A DNA stretch of 46,804 nt from Chloroflexaceae bacterium (GCA_012032475.1 JAAUSY010000010.1:1-46804), one strand, 5' to 3'. Shown: positions 16,954 to 27,120, counted from the first letter of the stretch. The notes: generated by a model not told the origin, from the sequence alone. Numbers and translations are program-made.

Positions 16954-17684
16954 TCACCCCTCATCTCCCGGCGGCTCCTGGGGTTCGAGCAACGGGGGTG
17001 GCTCATCCGGGAGAATCAGGCGATACTTCATCGCCAGACGGATAAGCCCGACCAGGTCCTGGGTTTGCAACTTGGACATCACATTGGCCCGGTGCTTCTC
17101 TACCGTCTTGACCGAAATGGTCAACTGGTTGGCAATGGCCGCATTGGTATATCCCTCAATGAGCAATTGAAACACCTGGCGCTCGCGGGGCGAAAGCCGG
17201 TCGAGCGGGTCCAGGTCGCTCCCCTTCCGCCGGCCCCTTCCTCGCCCGGTGGTCTCACCATCGCCATTCTCCAGCAAGTCCGTCAGCACGGCCTTCGACA
17301 CCGCCGGACTCAGATAGCGCTGATTCTGCATCGCCGCCTGAATAGCCAGGGGCAGTTCCTCAGCGACCGAATACTTGAGCAGATAGCCGCTCGCGCCGTT
17401 CCGTAGGGCCCGGCGCACCAGCGTGTCATCATATACATCGAGAGGATGATGACCCTGGTGGGTAACTTGAGCGCCCGGACCTGTTCGATCACCATGATGC
17501 CATTGGGCATCGGCATGCGGATGTCAACAATTGCGACATCCGGCTGATGCCGGGCAATCAATTCAAGGGCTTCCTGACCATTGGGCGCTTCACCGACAAT
17601 TTGAATGCGTTTATCCCGTTCCAACAATGCACGAATGCCCTGTCGGACCAGGTGGTGGTCATCGGCGAGGACAACTTTAATCAT
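16954..17684 (-). pseudogene. NarL/FixJ response regulator, frameshifted
   Basis: Two overlapping frames make one regulator of about 243 residues. The first (ATG 17684) carries a full receiver start: ADDHHLVRQGIRALLE, phosphoacceptor Asp54 in VDIRMP and VIILSMY. The second continues with DDTLVRRALRNGASGYLLKYS and the LuxR-type HTH (SPRERQVFQLLIEGYTNAAIANQLTISVKTVEKHRA). Adding one G after ATGTAT near 17433 restores SMYDDDTLVRRAL, exactly the family sequence, so a single base has been lost. Its ATG overlaps the TGA of the sensor kinase (17681-17684), making it the kinase's direct partner. It would regulate transcription when phosphorylated. A sequencing error is plausible, because the two halves look fully conserved. 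Confidence 0.82.
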
Positions 17685-19624
17685 AATCCTTTACTCCATG
17701 GAATAGTCGCCACAAGAGACATTCCCCTTCCCTTCCCCGTATGGATATCCAGGGTTCCCCCCAGGCAGTCCAACCGTTCTCGCATCCCAATCAATCCCAT
17801 TCCTCCAACCTGGGGACCGGACCGTTGCAGAACTTCCGGGTCAACCCCGCGTCCATTGTCTTCCACCTGGACAGTCACCGTCTCAGGGTCATAGTTCAGC
17901 GTGACCCAGACCCCCGATGCCCGCGAGTGGCGGGCCACGTTGGTCAGTGCCTCCTGCACAAACCGATACAGGCAGATGTTGATATCGTCGGAAAGCGGGG
18001 GGAGCGTCGGGGGCACGAAGGGGGTCACGGCAATGTTCGTCCGTCGAACAAACATTTCACACATTTCCTCAATGGCACCGTTCAACCCCAACGTGTCCAG
18101 GGCTGGCAGGCGCAAATCATAGGCCAGAGAACGCAGCCGATCCATCGTGGACCGGGTCATCCCCAGGGCATCAACCAGATGGTGACGCAGGTCGCTAGAT
18201 GAGGCCGGCAACCGCTCATGCACCAGTTGCAGCGTAATGAGCAGCGCTGTCAGCGATTGGCTGGCCTCATCGTGCAATTCCCGTGACAGACGCGACCGCT
18301 CATCTTCCTGAATCTGCGTCATCTGCTGATTGAGCTGCTGGAGCCGATCATGGCTGAGCCGCAATTCTCGTTCTGCCTGCTTCTTTTCAGTAACGTCGCG
18401 GAAGACCGAACAGAGCATGAACCCTTTGTTCGTTTTAATGGCAAAGGCGCGTTGCTCAATATAGCGGTCGGCAACATCCTGCCCAGGGAATTGAAAGAGG
18501 CGCTCGGACATTTCGTTGATCCAGGGACTCTGGCCGGTCTTCAGCACTGCCTGGATACTGCCCTTGTAATACTCGTACATCTTCATATTTTTCGCATTCC
18601 TGGGAAGGAGGCCATAGAGCACATCCCACGCCGGCTGCCCAAGCACCTGTTCTCGTTTCAGACCGCTAATCTGCTCGGCGGCCCGGTTCCACTCAATGTA
18701 GAGGCCCTCCTCGTTCGTCAGATTGATTCCCTCGGACGACTGCTCGATCACATTGCGGAACTTCCGCTCGCTTTCGCGCAACAACTCTTCGGCGTTTTTG
18801 TGGTCGGTCAGGTCAACGCAGGCAATCTGCACCGCCGGCTTCCCGTGGTACGATATCCGCACCGCGTTGACTTCGAGCCAGAGCACCTGCTTGCCCGGTT
18901 TGCGCACCAGACGAAATTCATAGACCGGTGCCACCAGTGAGCCGGTCATACAGGCCAGGACCCGTTCCCGAACCATGTCACGCTGCTCCGGGTGGACCAG
19001 GTCAAAAAAACCTTCGAGCGACAGCGACAGCAACTCCCCTACCTCGTAGCCGGTGATGACCCCCATCATCGAGTTGGCAAACATCACCTGCTGGTCCTGA
19101 AGAATAACCAACCCCTGCAACGAGTAATCAACCAGCGAATGGTAGGCTTCCTCGGCCCGTTTGCGCTCGGTGATATCAATGAACGTTGCCAGTAGCGCTG
19201 TCTGCCCCCGATACTGCGAACGGACGGACATGAGTTCAATCCAACGTTCCTCCCCATCCTTACGAATAAGCGGATATTGGAAGGGCAGAGGGGGAGCGAT
19301 ACCCTGCAAGTGACCGTGAATATTGCCCCAGACCAGGGCTTGTTGGTCCGGGGGGGTCAGAGCATTGATAACATCGGGCGAAGACCCCATCAGTTCCTCG
19401 ACCGAATATCCGGTAATTTCCGCCGCAGCGGTGTTGACAAAGGCAATCCCCTCCCCCTGGAAAATGACCAGCGCCTGGATGGAGTGCTCCACCAGCGTAC
19501 GATACATTCCTTCGTCACGCGTGCCGACGGTCCACATCAACTCCAGTTTCGCCACCTGCTGTCGCAGCTCCTCGTTTTCTTGCTGGAGCGCAACCACTTT
19601 CATATCGTCACTTTCATCGGTCAT
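17681..19624 (-). CDS. Triple-PAS sensor histidine kinase (NarX-like HisKA_3)
   Basis: A 647-residue cytosolic kinase with no transmembrane segment. After a coiled-coil start (ALQQENEELRQQVAKLEL) come three PAS domains: about 40-155 (ending FIDITERKRAEEAY), 160-280 (CVDLTDHKNAEELL) and 285-415 (FRDVTEKKQAEREL). The HisKA_3 dimerisation helix has the phospho-acceptor His451 in SRELHDEASQ. The HATPase domain holds the N box (VQEALTNVARHS), the G1 motif (VEDNGRGVDPEVL) and GMGLIGMRERL. The start at 19624 has GGAGGAAA upstream. It overlaps the response regulator by four bases, a classic NarL-type two-component pair. Its signal is unknown; three PAS domains suggest redox, light or small-ligand sensing. 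Confidence 0.88.
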   Translation of the reverse strand: MTDESDDMKVVALQQENEELRQQVAKLELMWTVGTRDEGMYRTLVEHSIQALVIFQGEGIAFVNTAAAEITGYSVEELMGSSPDVINALTPPDQQALVWGNIHGHLQGIAPPLPFQYPLIRKDGEERWIELMSVRSQYRGQTALLATFIDITERKRAEEAYHSLVDYSLQGLVILQDQQVMFANSMMGVITGYEVGELLSLSLEGFFDLVHPEQRDMVRERVLACMTGSLVAPVYEFRLVRKPGKQVLWLEVNAVRISYHGKPAVQIACVDLTDHKNAEELLRESERKFRNVIEQSSEGINLTNEEGLYIEWNRAAEQISGLKREQVLGQPAWDVLYGLLPRNAKNMKMYEYYKGSIQAVLKTGQSPWINEMSERLFQFPGQDVADRYIEQRAFAIKTNKGFMLCSVFRDVTEKKQAERELRLSHDRLQQLNQQMTQIQEDERSRLSRELHDEASQSLTALLITLQLVHERLPASSSDLRHHLVDALGMTRSTMDRLRSLAYDLRLPALDTLGLNGAIEEMCEMFVRRTNIAVTPFVPPTLPPLSDDINICLYRFVQEALTNVARHSRASGVWVTLNYDPETVTVQVEDNGRGVDPEVLQRSGPQVGGMGLIGMRERLDCLGGTLDIHTGKGRGMSLVATIPWSKGL

Positions 19625-19686
19625 GATAGCCGGTTTCCTCCATCTCAGTGGGCACCCGGAAGGGACCGCCCCCCGGATTGTCGCGG

Positions 19687-20082
19687 TTACGATGTTGTTC
19701 TCGTTCGTTCTGTCTCATGGCTCATCACGACCATGTTGGCGCTTCGGGGAGCATGGGCCAGATGGGTCTTGACGACGGTCCCCTGGGCATAGAGCGCCTC
19801 CGCATGGTTCAGCCTCCGTTCAAGAATACGTTGGTTTGGAACGTCGGGTTGCACCATCGTCACGGGGCAGTTGCCAAGCAGGGCAGAAAGCTCACGCTGT
19901 ATCCGAAACAGGGCCAACCCTGGTACATAGCCTGGTTCAAACTCAATCAGCACATCAATGTCATGCTCCGGTCTGGAGACATCGTGCAAGACAGAATCCA
20001 GCACGGCTATGCGACGGATGGCATAGCGACGGCAAAAATCGGTCATCTGGGTCGTTGATACCTCAAAACTCCGGGAGGTCAT
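19687..20082 (-). CDS. MNT-type nucleotidyltransferase with altered GS motif
   Basis: A 131-residue minimal nucleotidyltransferase of the MntA family. The Asp pair of the active site is present (Asp41 and Asp43 in HDIDVLIEFEPG), but the GS dipeptide that binds the nucleotide is DS (Asp29-Ser30 in AVLDSVLHDVSRP). A Gly-to-Asp change there should impair catalysis. The ATG at 20082 has AAGGAG upstream, better than the longer reading to 20133. No HepT-type toxin lies next to it, although family members normally occur in pairs. The C-terminal 25 residues are unlike the family. It may be an orphan, decaying antitoxin, or an antitoxin acting by binding only. Confidence 0.75.
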   Translation of the reverse strand: MTSRSFEVSTTQMTDFCRRYAIRRIAVLDSVLHDVSRPEHDIDVLIEFEPGYVPGLALFRIQRELSALLGNCPVTMVQPDVPNQRILERRLNHAEALYAQGTVVKTHLAHAPRSANMVVMSHETERTRTTS

Positions 20083-20185
20083 CGTAAGCTCCTTCCTGGC
20101 TTCTCCCAGGGTGAGTGACGATTGACAGGCCATTGCAAAGCCACAGATAAATTTCCCGATGGATGCCTATACACCCATACCTGGT

Positions 20186-20191
20186 ATTATA
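20186..20191 (-). promoter_or_regulatory. -10 box for the lone nucleotidyltransferase
   Basis: TATAAT on the minus strand overlaps the TAA stop of the GH31 gene and lies about 100 bases before the nucleotidyltransferase start. No clear -35 box. Confidence 0.4.
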
Positions 20192-22624
20192 TCCGAAATT
20201 CCGCCTCCCAGGGACGCCCATAGTTCACCTCGTTGCCGCACACCACCGTCAGGGTACGCCGTTCGGCGTCATAATGAGCACCGGGGTCATCTTCGGCGGC
20301 CTGCGCATCCACAGCATGCACGGTGAGGATGAGACGACGGTCCGGGGGGCAATAGTTCCCCACCCGCTCACCAGCCTCGAACTTGAGTTTGTGCCCGTTG
20401 CCACTCGACAGCCGGTAGCAGGTCGTGCAGCTTACGCCCCGTTCATAGGCAAAGCTCCGTCCATCATCTTCATAGAGCGTGAAGGTACCCTCGCCGGGGT
20501 AGAGGTGGAGCGTCAGCGGGTCCAGGGGCTTTTCGTCGGTAAAGCGCAGGTCCGGACCCATCGGCAGGATAGCCCCGGCCCGCACATAGAGCGGCATTCG
20601 TTCTAGCGGCGCGTGCGCCAGCACCCAGGCCGGCCCCGACTCCACCTCATCGGTCCACCAGTCATACCAATCACCTGCCGGCAGATACACCGCCCGATAG
20701 TCTCGCCCCGGACGGCAGACCGGAGCCAGCAGCACCAGCGGACCAAACATCGCCTGGTCGTGGAGGTGGGAGGTCGCCGGGTCGGTAGGAAAATCATAGA
20801 GCAGCGGACGCAGCACCGGCGTCCCGCGGACGATGCCTCCCAGAAGAGGGTGTAGAGGTAGGGCAGCAGCCGGTAGCGCAACTGGAGATAGGTTCGGCAA
20901 ATCGCTTCGACCCGCGGGCCAAAGGCCCATGGCTCGTGGTCGGCGCTGAAGTGGGTGGTGTGCCCCCGACAGAAAGGGTAGAACGCCCCAAGCTGCATCC
21001 AGCGGGCAAACAGTTCTTCGTCGGCGTTGCCCGCAAACCCCCCGATATCCACCCCAACGAAGGGCACGCCCGAAAGCCCCATATTCATCAACTGGGGCAG
21101 CGACATTTCCAGGTGTTCCCACCAGGAGTTGTTGTCTCCCATCCAACAGGCGCTCCAGCGCTGCACCCCCGCAAAGCCCGACCGGGTCAGGACAAAGGGC
21201 CGCTCATCACCGAGGTGTCGCCGCAGCCCTTCGTAGGAGGCGCGGGCCATCCCCTGCCCAAACAGGTTATGCACCTCGGCATGGGTCGTCTCCTCCCCCG
21301 CGGGTCCCTGGCGGGCATCGCGGTCAATCGTTCCCCAGGTGCGCTTGCGGACCTTCTGGCTGAATGGCTGATGGAAGACCGGCGGCTCGTTCATATCGTT
21401 CCAGATACCGCGGACCCCCTGCGCCACCAGGGTGCGCTGTAAGTCGCCCCACCACTGCCGCACCTCCGGGCGGGTATAGTCACTAAAGACGGCATCGTCG
21501 GGCCACACATATCCATGGAACACCTCCCCGTTGGCGCGGCGAATGAAAACGTCGCGTTCCAGACCTTCCCGATAGACCGGATAGTTCGGGTCGGACTTGA
21601 CGCCGGGGTCAATAATTGTTACGACGCGGAACCCATCCTGGCGCAGGTCGGCCAGCAGCGCCGGCGGGTCGGGGAAGGCCACCGGGTCCCAGGTGAAGAC
21701 GCGGTACCCGTCCATATAGCCGATGTCCAGGTGAATCACATCGCACGGGATATTGCGCGAGCGAAAGCCTGCCGCAACGCTCCGCACCTGGGCTTCGGGG
21801 GCATAGCTCCAGCGGCTCTGGTGATAGCCCAGGGACCACCGCGGCGGGAGCGGCATGGTCCCAAGCACCTTGCCAAGGCCCTCGGTGACCTCCCGCGGGG
21901 TCGGGCCATAGCATACATAGTAGTCGAGTTCGCCGCCTTCGGCCTCCATCCGCCACTCAGCGGGGTGGCTGCAACCCAGGTCGAACGCACTGGACCACGT
22001 ATTGTTGAAGAACACACCGTAGGCCAGACCCGGACGAAGCCCCAACACCACCGGGATGGCGATATAGAGCGGGTCTGTCCCTGGACCCTGGCCGGTCCCT
22101 GCGTCCGTTGTCCAGTTGACCAACCGCCTGCCCCGCTTGTTGAGCAGGCCGGTGCGCTGGCCGGTGCCCAAAAAGTGCTCGCCCGGCGCAATGCGCTTGG
22201 CACAGGCCACGCGCCACTCCGGCCCGCCCGGACCCGCGCCGTCGGTGGCGTCTTGCCACTGCATGCCCGCTTCCTCGGTATCGGCGCAGAACACCTGACC
22301 CGTCGGGTCAACCAGTGCCAGACGGCACGGGTTGCGCTGGATACGCACGGCGACCCCGGAGGCCTCCTGGGGAGCAGAAGGAGCGATCTGGATGATGAAA
22401 GACTCCGCCGTCTCCTCAACCTCAAAGGGCGTCTCCGGGAAATCTTCGTCCGGAACGGGCACGGCCCAGGACGGACGGGGGGCAAAGAGGCCGTCCGGTG
22501 CCAGCCGTATGCGCAGGATGCGCGGAGACAGCACCGTGAGCGCCACCCGCGGACCATCGCAATCGAAAAAGAGGGTGCGACCCGCTCTGGCGCACGAACG
22601 AACAGGCGACGAAAGACCGGTCAT
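20187..22624 (-). pseudogene. GH31 alpha-glucosidase, frameshifted near its 3' end
   Basis: A glycoside hydrolase of family GH31, about 812 residues when repaired. It hydrolyses alpha-glucosidic (or related) bonds from the non-reducing end. The N-terminal beta domain (1-215) leads to the barrel, with DVIHLDIGYMDGYRVFTWD, the nucleophile Asp in GIWNDMNEP and the acid/base Asp in WMGDNNSWWEHL. The main frame runs from ATG 22624 (AGGAGCC eight bases upstream) to YTLFWEASS. The family sequence then continues in another frame as RGTPVLRPLLYDFPTDP to the stop at 20187. One extra G in the GG near 20827 restores the frame. Both parts are otherwise intact. There is no signal peptide, so it is probably cytosolic. 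It faces away from dnaA across the origin. Confidence 0.85.
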
Positions 22625-23115
22625 AAGAAAAGGCTCCTGCCTATGACTGACTATGACAAGGACCGGAAAAACTGCGACAGGGTTCTGTTCCTCCATCATA
22701 CCATATGGACGGGTTTTCCACATGATACACAACTTATCCACAAATCCCTGCACGTTGTCCCGTAGCGCACTTTTGCCATTCCCTGGCGGCAAAAAGCCCC
22801 TGCCCACCCTCAGATTAGGGGAGTTATCCACATCCCCCCGCGGAAAGTTATCTACAATTTCCCCATGCAATCCGCCCCGATCACCACGGAGATCCAGAGA
22901 TGCGACCATGACACCATAAGAAACTCGAATGGATTTCAACCCTTTTCCCACTTGAAAGGACGGGGTAAATAGGGTATGATCAGGCGCAACCACACTCAGT
23001 TTGCCTTTGACCACCAGCAACTGACCCTGACCTGATTGGAACGGACCATAAACCGCAAACCGCGTGAAGAGAAAGCGTGGACACCTTTCTGGTGCCACAG
23101 AATTGAGAGGATGTG
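22625..23115. other. oriC: Probable chromosomal origin of replication (oriC)
   Basis: The gap between GH31 and dnaA holds a cluster of DnaA boxes: perfect TTATCCACA at 22734-22742 and 22824-22832, and one-mismatch boxes TTTTCCACA at 22714-22722 and TTATCTACA at 22848-22856. All four are on the plus strand. A less GC-rich stretch (about 22900-22980) lies between the boxes and dnaA and could be the unwinding element. Its position next to dnaA is typical of bacterial origins. No dnaN, gyrB or rpmH is adjacent. Confidence 0.75.
22952..22980 (+). promoter_or_regulatory. Promoter of dnaA
   Basis: TTGAAA (22952-22957) and TATGAT (22975-22980) with a 17-base spacer, 136 bases before the dnaA start. 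The nearest DnaA box is about 100 bases upstream. Confidence 0.6.
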
Positions 23116-24723
23116 GTGAACCTTACCCAGATATGGCAGGCAACCCTGGGAACGATACAAATGCAAATTTCGCGCCAGGACTTTGAAACATGGCTGCGAG
23201 GCACGACGCTCCTCTCGCTTGATAGCGGGACAGCCACGATTGGAACCCCCACCCCGCAGCACAAGGAGGGTCTGGAAAACCGCTATATGGCTCCCCTCCG
23301 CCGCTCCATCGGGGATGTCGTCGGGTTCCCGGTGCAATTGCGCTTTGTCATCGCTCCCAACCAGGGGGGGGGCCGGGGAGGGTTGCGCTCCGGCGCGCTG
23401 ACGCTGGTCGAAGAGTTGCGCGAAAACGAGGAGGGACAGGAGGAACGAGCAGGTACGCTTTTCCTGCCGGGGGGCGACCCTTCGCCCGGAACCGACCACC
23501 GCCGGCCGGAGCACCGGCGCGCTGCCAACCACCGGCTGCCGACGAACGGCGAACGTTCGGAGCTTGAGCACCCGGACCAACTGGACCGACTGGACCACTC
23601 GGACCGACTGGACCACTCGGACCGACTGGACCACTCGGACCACTCGGACCGTCCGTTTGTCCAACTCGACCTTTCCAGCGCCATGCGGGCCGGGATGCTC
23701 AACGCCAAATACACCTTTGCCCGCTTCATTGTCGGCTCCAGCAACCGCCTGGCCCACGCAGCGTGCCTGGCCGTGGCCGACCGCCCGGCGCGGGCCTATA
23801 ACCCCCTCTTCGTCTATGGCGGGGTCGGCCTGGGCAAAACCCACCTGCTCCACGCGATTGGCAACAGCGTCCTGGACCGCGACCCCGAAATCAATGTCCT
23901 GTATGTTTCGTCCGAAAAGTTCACCAACGACCTGATTAACGCCATCCGCCGCCAGCAGACAGAAGAATTCCGTATCCGCTACCGCAACATTGACATCCTC
24001 CTGATAGATGATATTCAGTTCATTGCAGGAAAGGATGCCACCCAGGAAGAGTTTTTCCACACCTTCAACACGCTCCACTCCGCAGCCAAGCAGATTGTCA
24101 TCAGTTCTGACCGCCCCCCCAAGGCCATTGTGACCCTGGAAGAGCGGCTCCGCTCCCGCTTTGAGTGGGGATTGATTGTGGACGTTCAGCCCCCCGACCT
24201 GGAAACGCGCACGGCCATTCTGCGCGACAAGGGCGAGCAGATGCAGTTTCACATCCCCGGCGAGGTGATAGACTTTCTGGCGCACAAAATCCAGAGCAAT
24301 ATCCGCGAACTGGAAGGAAGCATCAACCGCGTGGTGGCCTATGCCCGGCTCCACCAGGCCCCCATTACGCTGGATATTGCCATAGCGGCCCTGGCCGAAC
24401 TGCTCGAAGACTCCCACCGCAAGCGCATCACGCCCGATATGGTCTTGAAGGTGGTGAGCGAATACTACCGCGTCGAGATGGGGATTATCCAGGGGCGCGG
24501 ACGAAGCCGCAACGTGGTGATTCCCCGTCAGGTGGCGATGTACCTGCTGCGGGAAGAGACCGGGTGCAGCCTGGTCGAAATCGGGGGGTTGCTCGGCGGG
24601 CGCGACCACACCACGGTGATGTATGGCTGCGAGAAGATGAACGAAGAAATCAACACGGATTCGCGCCTGCGCAACGAGGTGCTGACGATCCGCGAACGCC
24701 TCTACCGGCAGGGGAACGGATAA
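23116..24723 (+). CDS. dnaA: Chromosomal replication initiator DnaA
   Basis: A 535-residue protein that binds DnaA boxes and opens the origin. Domain I (1-85) begins [29 protein letters not shown]. Domain II (90-185) is a long variable linker containing a three-fold 18-base tandem repeat that encodes Asp/His/Ser/Arg/Leu units. Domain III has Walker [16 protein letters not shown] near 238, Walker B LLIDDIQF and the arginine-finger region. Domain IV ends with the box-binding signature [15 protein letters not shown]. The GTG at 23116 sits five bases after GAGAGG; a GTG at 23113 is possible but too close. The gene is longer than average (about 450) only because of domain II. It is alone on its strand; a convergent glycosyltransferase follows. 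Confidence 0.95.
   Translation: MNLTQIWQATLGTIQMQISRQDFETWLRGTTLLSLDSGTATIGTPTPQHKEGLENRYMAPLRRSIGDVVGFPVQLRFVIAPNQGGGRGGLRSGALTLVEELRENEEGQEERAGTLFLPGGDPSPGTDHRRPEHRRAANHRLPTNGERSELEHPDQLDRLDHSDRLDHSDRLDHSDHSDRPFVQLDLSSAMRAGMLNAKYTFARFIVGSSNRLAHAACLAVADRPARAYNPLFVYGGVGLGKTHLLHAIGNSVLDRDPEINVLYVSSEKFTNDLINAIRRQQTEEFRIRYRNIDILLIDDIQFIAGKDATQEEFFHTFNTLHSAAKQIVISSDRPPKAIVTLEERLRSRFEWGLIVDVQPPDLETRTAILRDKGEQMQFHIPGEVIDFLAHKIQSNIRELEGSINRVVAYARLHQAPITLDIAIAALAELLEDSHRKRITPDMVLKVVSEYYRVEMGIIQGRGRSRNVVIPRQVAMYLLREETGCSLVEIGGLLGGRDHTTVMYGCEKMNEEINTDSRLRNEVLTIRERLYRQGNG
23588..23650 (+). repeat. 18-bp tandem repeat inside dnaA domain II
   Basis: The unit GACTGGACCACTCGGACC occurs exactly three times (23588-23605, 23606-23623, 23624-23641), followed by a half unit to 23650 and preceded by degenerate copies. 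It keeps the reading frame and encodes a repeated DRLDHS-type hexapeptide. Confidence 0.9.
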
Positions 24724-24755
24724 TCTCGCTCCCCTGCCGGCCCGGCCCCAGCGGC

Positions 24756-25997
24756 CTACCCGAACGTTTCGGCAAAGAACCGCGCCGCGTTGGACGGCCC
24801 ATCCCACTGGGACACGATCTTCTGAAAGGCTCTGGCCCGGCGGTGAGCTTCCCGGTCGGCCAGCAGGCGGTCTATCGCCTCCAGAATGCGCTGCGGGGTC
24901 ACGCGCTTCTTGCGGATGCGGATGGCAAACCCTTTGCGCACCAGGCATTCCAGGTTGGCTTCCTGCTCCGGCTGCATCCCGACCCCCACAATGGGCGTCC
25001 CTGCCAGACACGCCGTCAGCACCGTTCCGATGCCCCCGTGGGTCACGGAGATATCCGCCATTGGGTTGACCTTATGGGCCGGGAGCCAGTCGGTGACGAT
25101 GACATTGGGCGGAACCCGGATGGGCATCTTCTCGACCAGCGGTCGGACCGGCGCAATGACGCGATAGGGCTTGGACCGGAAGCCTTCGATGATGGATGCG
25201 ATGATCTCCGGGTTGCCCGAACTGCCCATCGCAAAGTAGACAATGGGTTGGTCGCGGGGGATATTGAGCACCTCCGGCGGAATTTCCCGCTCCAGGCGGG
25301 CAATCAGTGGCCCGATGTAGCGGTAGTGCGGGGGGAGGTTCGTCAGCCCCGAAAATTCGGGCGGTTCGGCCAGCAAGGCATAGTCGCCCTCCCACAGCTC
25401 AATGCTCTTGAGCCGCCGGACGCCATATTTCCGTGCAACTTTGTTGAAGTTCGCCCCCAGAAAAAAGCTGCCCACCGGCAGCGACACCTTGCTATAGACG
25501 CGGTCCAGGGTGCGGTCCAGGGTGTGGTTGGGAAGCCACCGGATGAGGGGGCAATCCACCATATCGGGCCAGGTTCCCAGGTTGGCTTCGTAGTAGGCCG
25601 GGGTCCAGGTGGACTGGATGGTCGAGACGAGCGGGATGCCGACTGCGCGGGTCGAGATGGAGGTGCTCAGACAGTAGCCCGTCACCAGTGCCGCGGGGTT
25701 GACCTCATTGAAGAGCGTGATTTCGTTGTTGACCCGCTCCATCAGTTCATCCACGGTAAAGAGTGGGTCAATCTTTTCCGCCTTGTAGACTTTGTAGAAG
25801 TGGTCTATCTTCTCGCTGGTCAGGCGAGGCGACATCTCCCGCAGCCCAAAGCCCTCGCTCCGGATAAGGTCCTCAAACATTCCTCCATAGGCCATGAAAA
25901 CAATCTGAAACCGATCCTGGCATGCTCTGGCGATTTCGATCATCCGAGAGGTTTCGGCCAGGTTGTATGTCTCTGGTGCAAAAACCAGGGTTTTCAT
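24756..25997 (-). CDS. UGT-like (GT1) glycosyltransferase
   Basis: A 413-residue GT-B fold glycosyltransferase of the macrolide/UDP-glycosyltransferase type. The N-terminal acceptor lobe starts MKTLVFAPETYNLAETSRMIEIA. The C-terminal donor lobe carries VYFAMGSSGNPEIIASIIEGF and the nucleotide-sugar signature region DWLPAHKVNPMADISVTHGGIGTVLTACLAGTPIVGVGMQPEQEAN. It would transfer a sugar to a lipid or small-molecule acceptor; the actual substrates cannot be read. Its ATG overlaps the TGA of the upstream DUF21/CBS gene by four bases, so the two are co-translated. It converges on dnaA with a 32-base gap. Confidence 0.85.
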   Translation of the reverse strand: MKTLVFAPETYNLAETSRMIEIARACQDRFQIVFMAYGGMFEDLIRSEGFGLREMSPRLTSEKIDHFYKVYKAEKIDPLFTVDELMERVNNEITLFNEVNPAALVTGYCLSTSISTRAVGIPLVSTIQSTWTPAYYEANLGTWPDMVDCPLIRWLPNHTLDRTLDRVYSKVSLPVGSFFLGANFNKVARKYGVRRLKSIELWEGDYALLAEPPEFSGLTNLPPHYRYIGPLIARLEREIPPEVLNIPRDQPIVYFAMGSSGNPEIIASIIEGFRSKPYRVIAPVRPLVEKMPIRVPPNVIVTDWLPAHKVNPMADISVTHGGIGTVLTACLAGTPIVGVGMQPEQEANLECLVRKGFAIRIRKKRVTPQRILEAIDRLLADREAHRRARAFQKIVSQWDGPSNAARFFAETFG

Positions 25998-27037
25998 TGA
26001 GATTTCTCCTCCTTCTGGGAAAGAAGCGCCTGTCGTCGTTGGCGGGCCCAGGCCTGCATATCGGCAACCCGATCCGTTTCGTCCACAATCTCCCCGGTTA
26101 GGACCTCCAACACATCCTCAAGGGTGACCACCCCAGCCACCCCGCCGAATTCATCCACCACCACGGCCAGGTGCTCGTGCGCTTCCTGGAAAGTCGTCAG
26201 GAGCTTATCCGCACGGACGGTTTCGGGGACGAAACGGGCCTTGCGGGACAGGTCCGCAAGGGTCTGGTCGCCCCGGCCCTCAATCAGCGCCAGCAGGAAG
26301 TCATGCTTCAGGACGATACCCATCACCTCGTCAATGGACGCGCCCACGACCAGGATGCGCGAGTGGGGCGACTCGATAATTCGCTGACGGGCAGCCTCCA
26401 GCGACATGCTCCCATGCGCGTAGGTCAGGATCACCCGCGGGGTCATGATCATCCCGGCGGTGACATCGTTCAGGCGAAACGCTCGCTGAATGAGGGCGGC
26501 CTCATCGTGCTCGATGCTCCCTTCTTGCTGCCCAATCTGGGCCAGGAGCTGGATTTCGGCCTCGTTGGTAACCGGACGAATGCCCCCTCTGGTAATGGGG
26601 GACACCAGGTACTCAATGGCCCGGACGAGCGGGCGGATCACCGTGGTCACAACCATGACCGGGTAGGCGACGGTCAGGGCAATGGTCTCGGCGTAGCGCT
26701 CACCGAGCGTCTTGGGGATAATCTCAGCCCCGATGATGATGACCAGCGTCAGCACCGCCGAGAACAGGCCGAGCCACTCCTCACCAAGCACCGTGGTGGC
26801 AATGCTGCCCACCACAATGCTCCCAACGATGTTGAACACATTATTCAGGATGACAATCGTGGCAATGGGCCGGCTCATGTTCTGCCGGATACGCAGCAGC
26901 ACGCGAGCTGCGGGGGCCCTGGACTCCACCAACTGGCGGACCTTGACCAGCGGCACCGAAAAAAGCGCCGCTTCCGAGCCAGAACACAGGGCCGACCCGG
27001 TTACAACGATGAGGACAGCCACCAGGAGTTCGGTCAT
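25994..27037 (-). CDS. DUF21 / CBS-pair membrane protein (CNNM/HlyC-CorC type)
   Basis: A 347-residue inner-membrane protein. Residues 1-190 are the DUF21 transmembrane module (three or four helices, with IIIGAEIIPKTLGERYAE in the conserved cytosolic turn). Residues 200-335 are a CBS pair (MTPRVILTYAHGSMSLEAAR ... VVVDEFGGVAGVVTLEDVLEVLTGEIVDE). Relatives transport or regulate magnesium and cobalt. The C-terminal CorC_HlyC domain seen in longer members is absent. The ATG at 27037 follows GGTGAG and begins the first membrane helix; longer readings add a charged segment. The four-base overlap with the glycosyltransferase couples the two. Confidence 0.85.
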   Translation of the reverse strand: MTELLVAVLIVVTGSALCSGSEAALFSVPLVKVRQLVESRAPAARVLLRIRQNMSRPIATIVILNNVFNIVGSIVVGSIATTVLGEEWLGLFSAVLTLVIIIGAEIIPKTLGERYAETIALTVAYPVMVVTTVIRPLVRAIEYLVSPITRGGIRPVTNEAEIQLLAQIGQQEGSIEHDEAALIQRAFRLNDVTAGMIMTPRVILTYAHGSMSLEAARQRIIESPHSRILVVGASIDEVMGIVLKHDFLLALIEGRGDQTLADLSRKARFVPETVRADKLLTTFQEAHEHLAVVVDEFGGVAGVVTLEDVLEVLTGEIVDETDRVADMQAWARQRRQALLSQKEEKSQ

Positions 27038-27120
27038 ACTTCGCTCACCTGCCCCTTCCCCCCCATCTATCCACCCGTTCATCCGTCCACAGGGTCGCCG
27101 GATGCAGAAATGCATGGGCA

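Noticed and set aside
22996-25011. A 671-codon minus-strand open frame with a VRVVQS repeat
   Set aside because: The repeat is the antisense reading of the dnaA tandem repeat; dnaA is certain.
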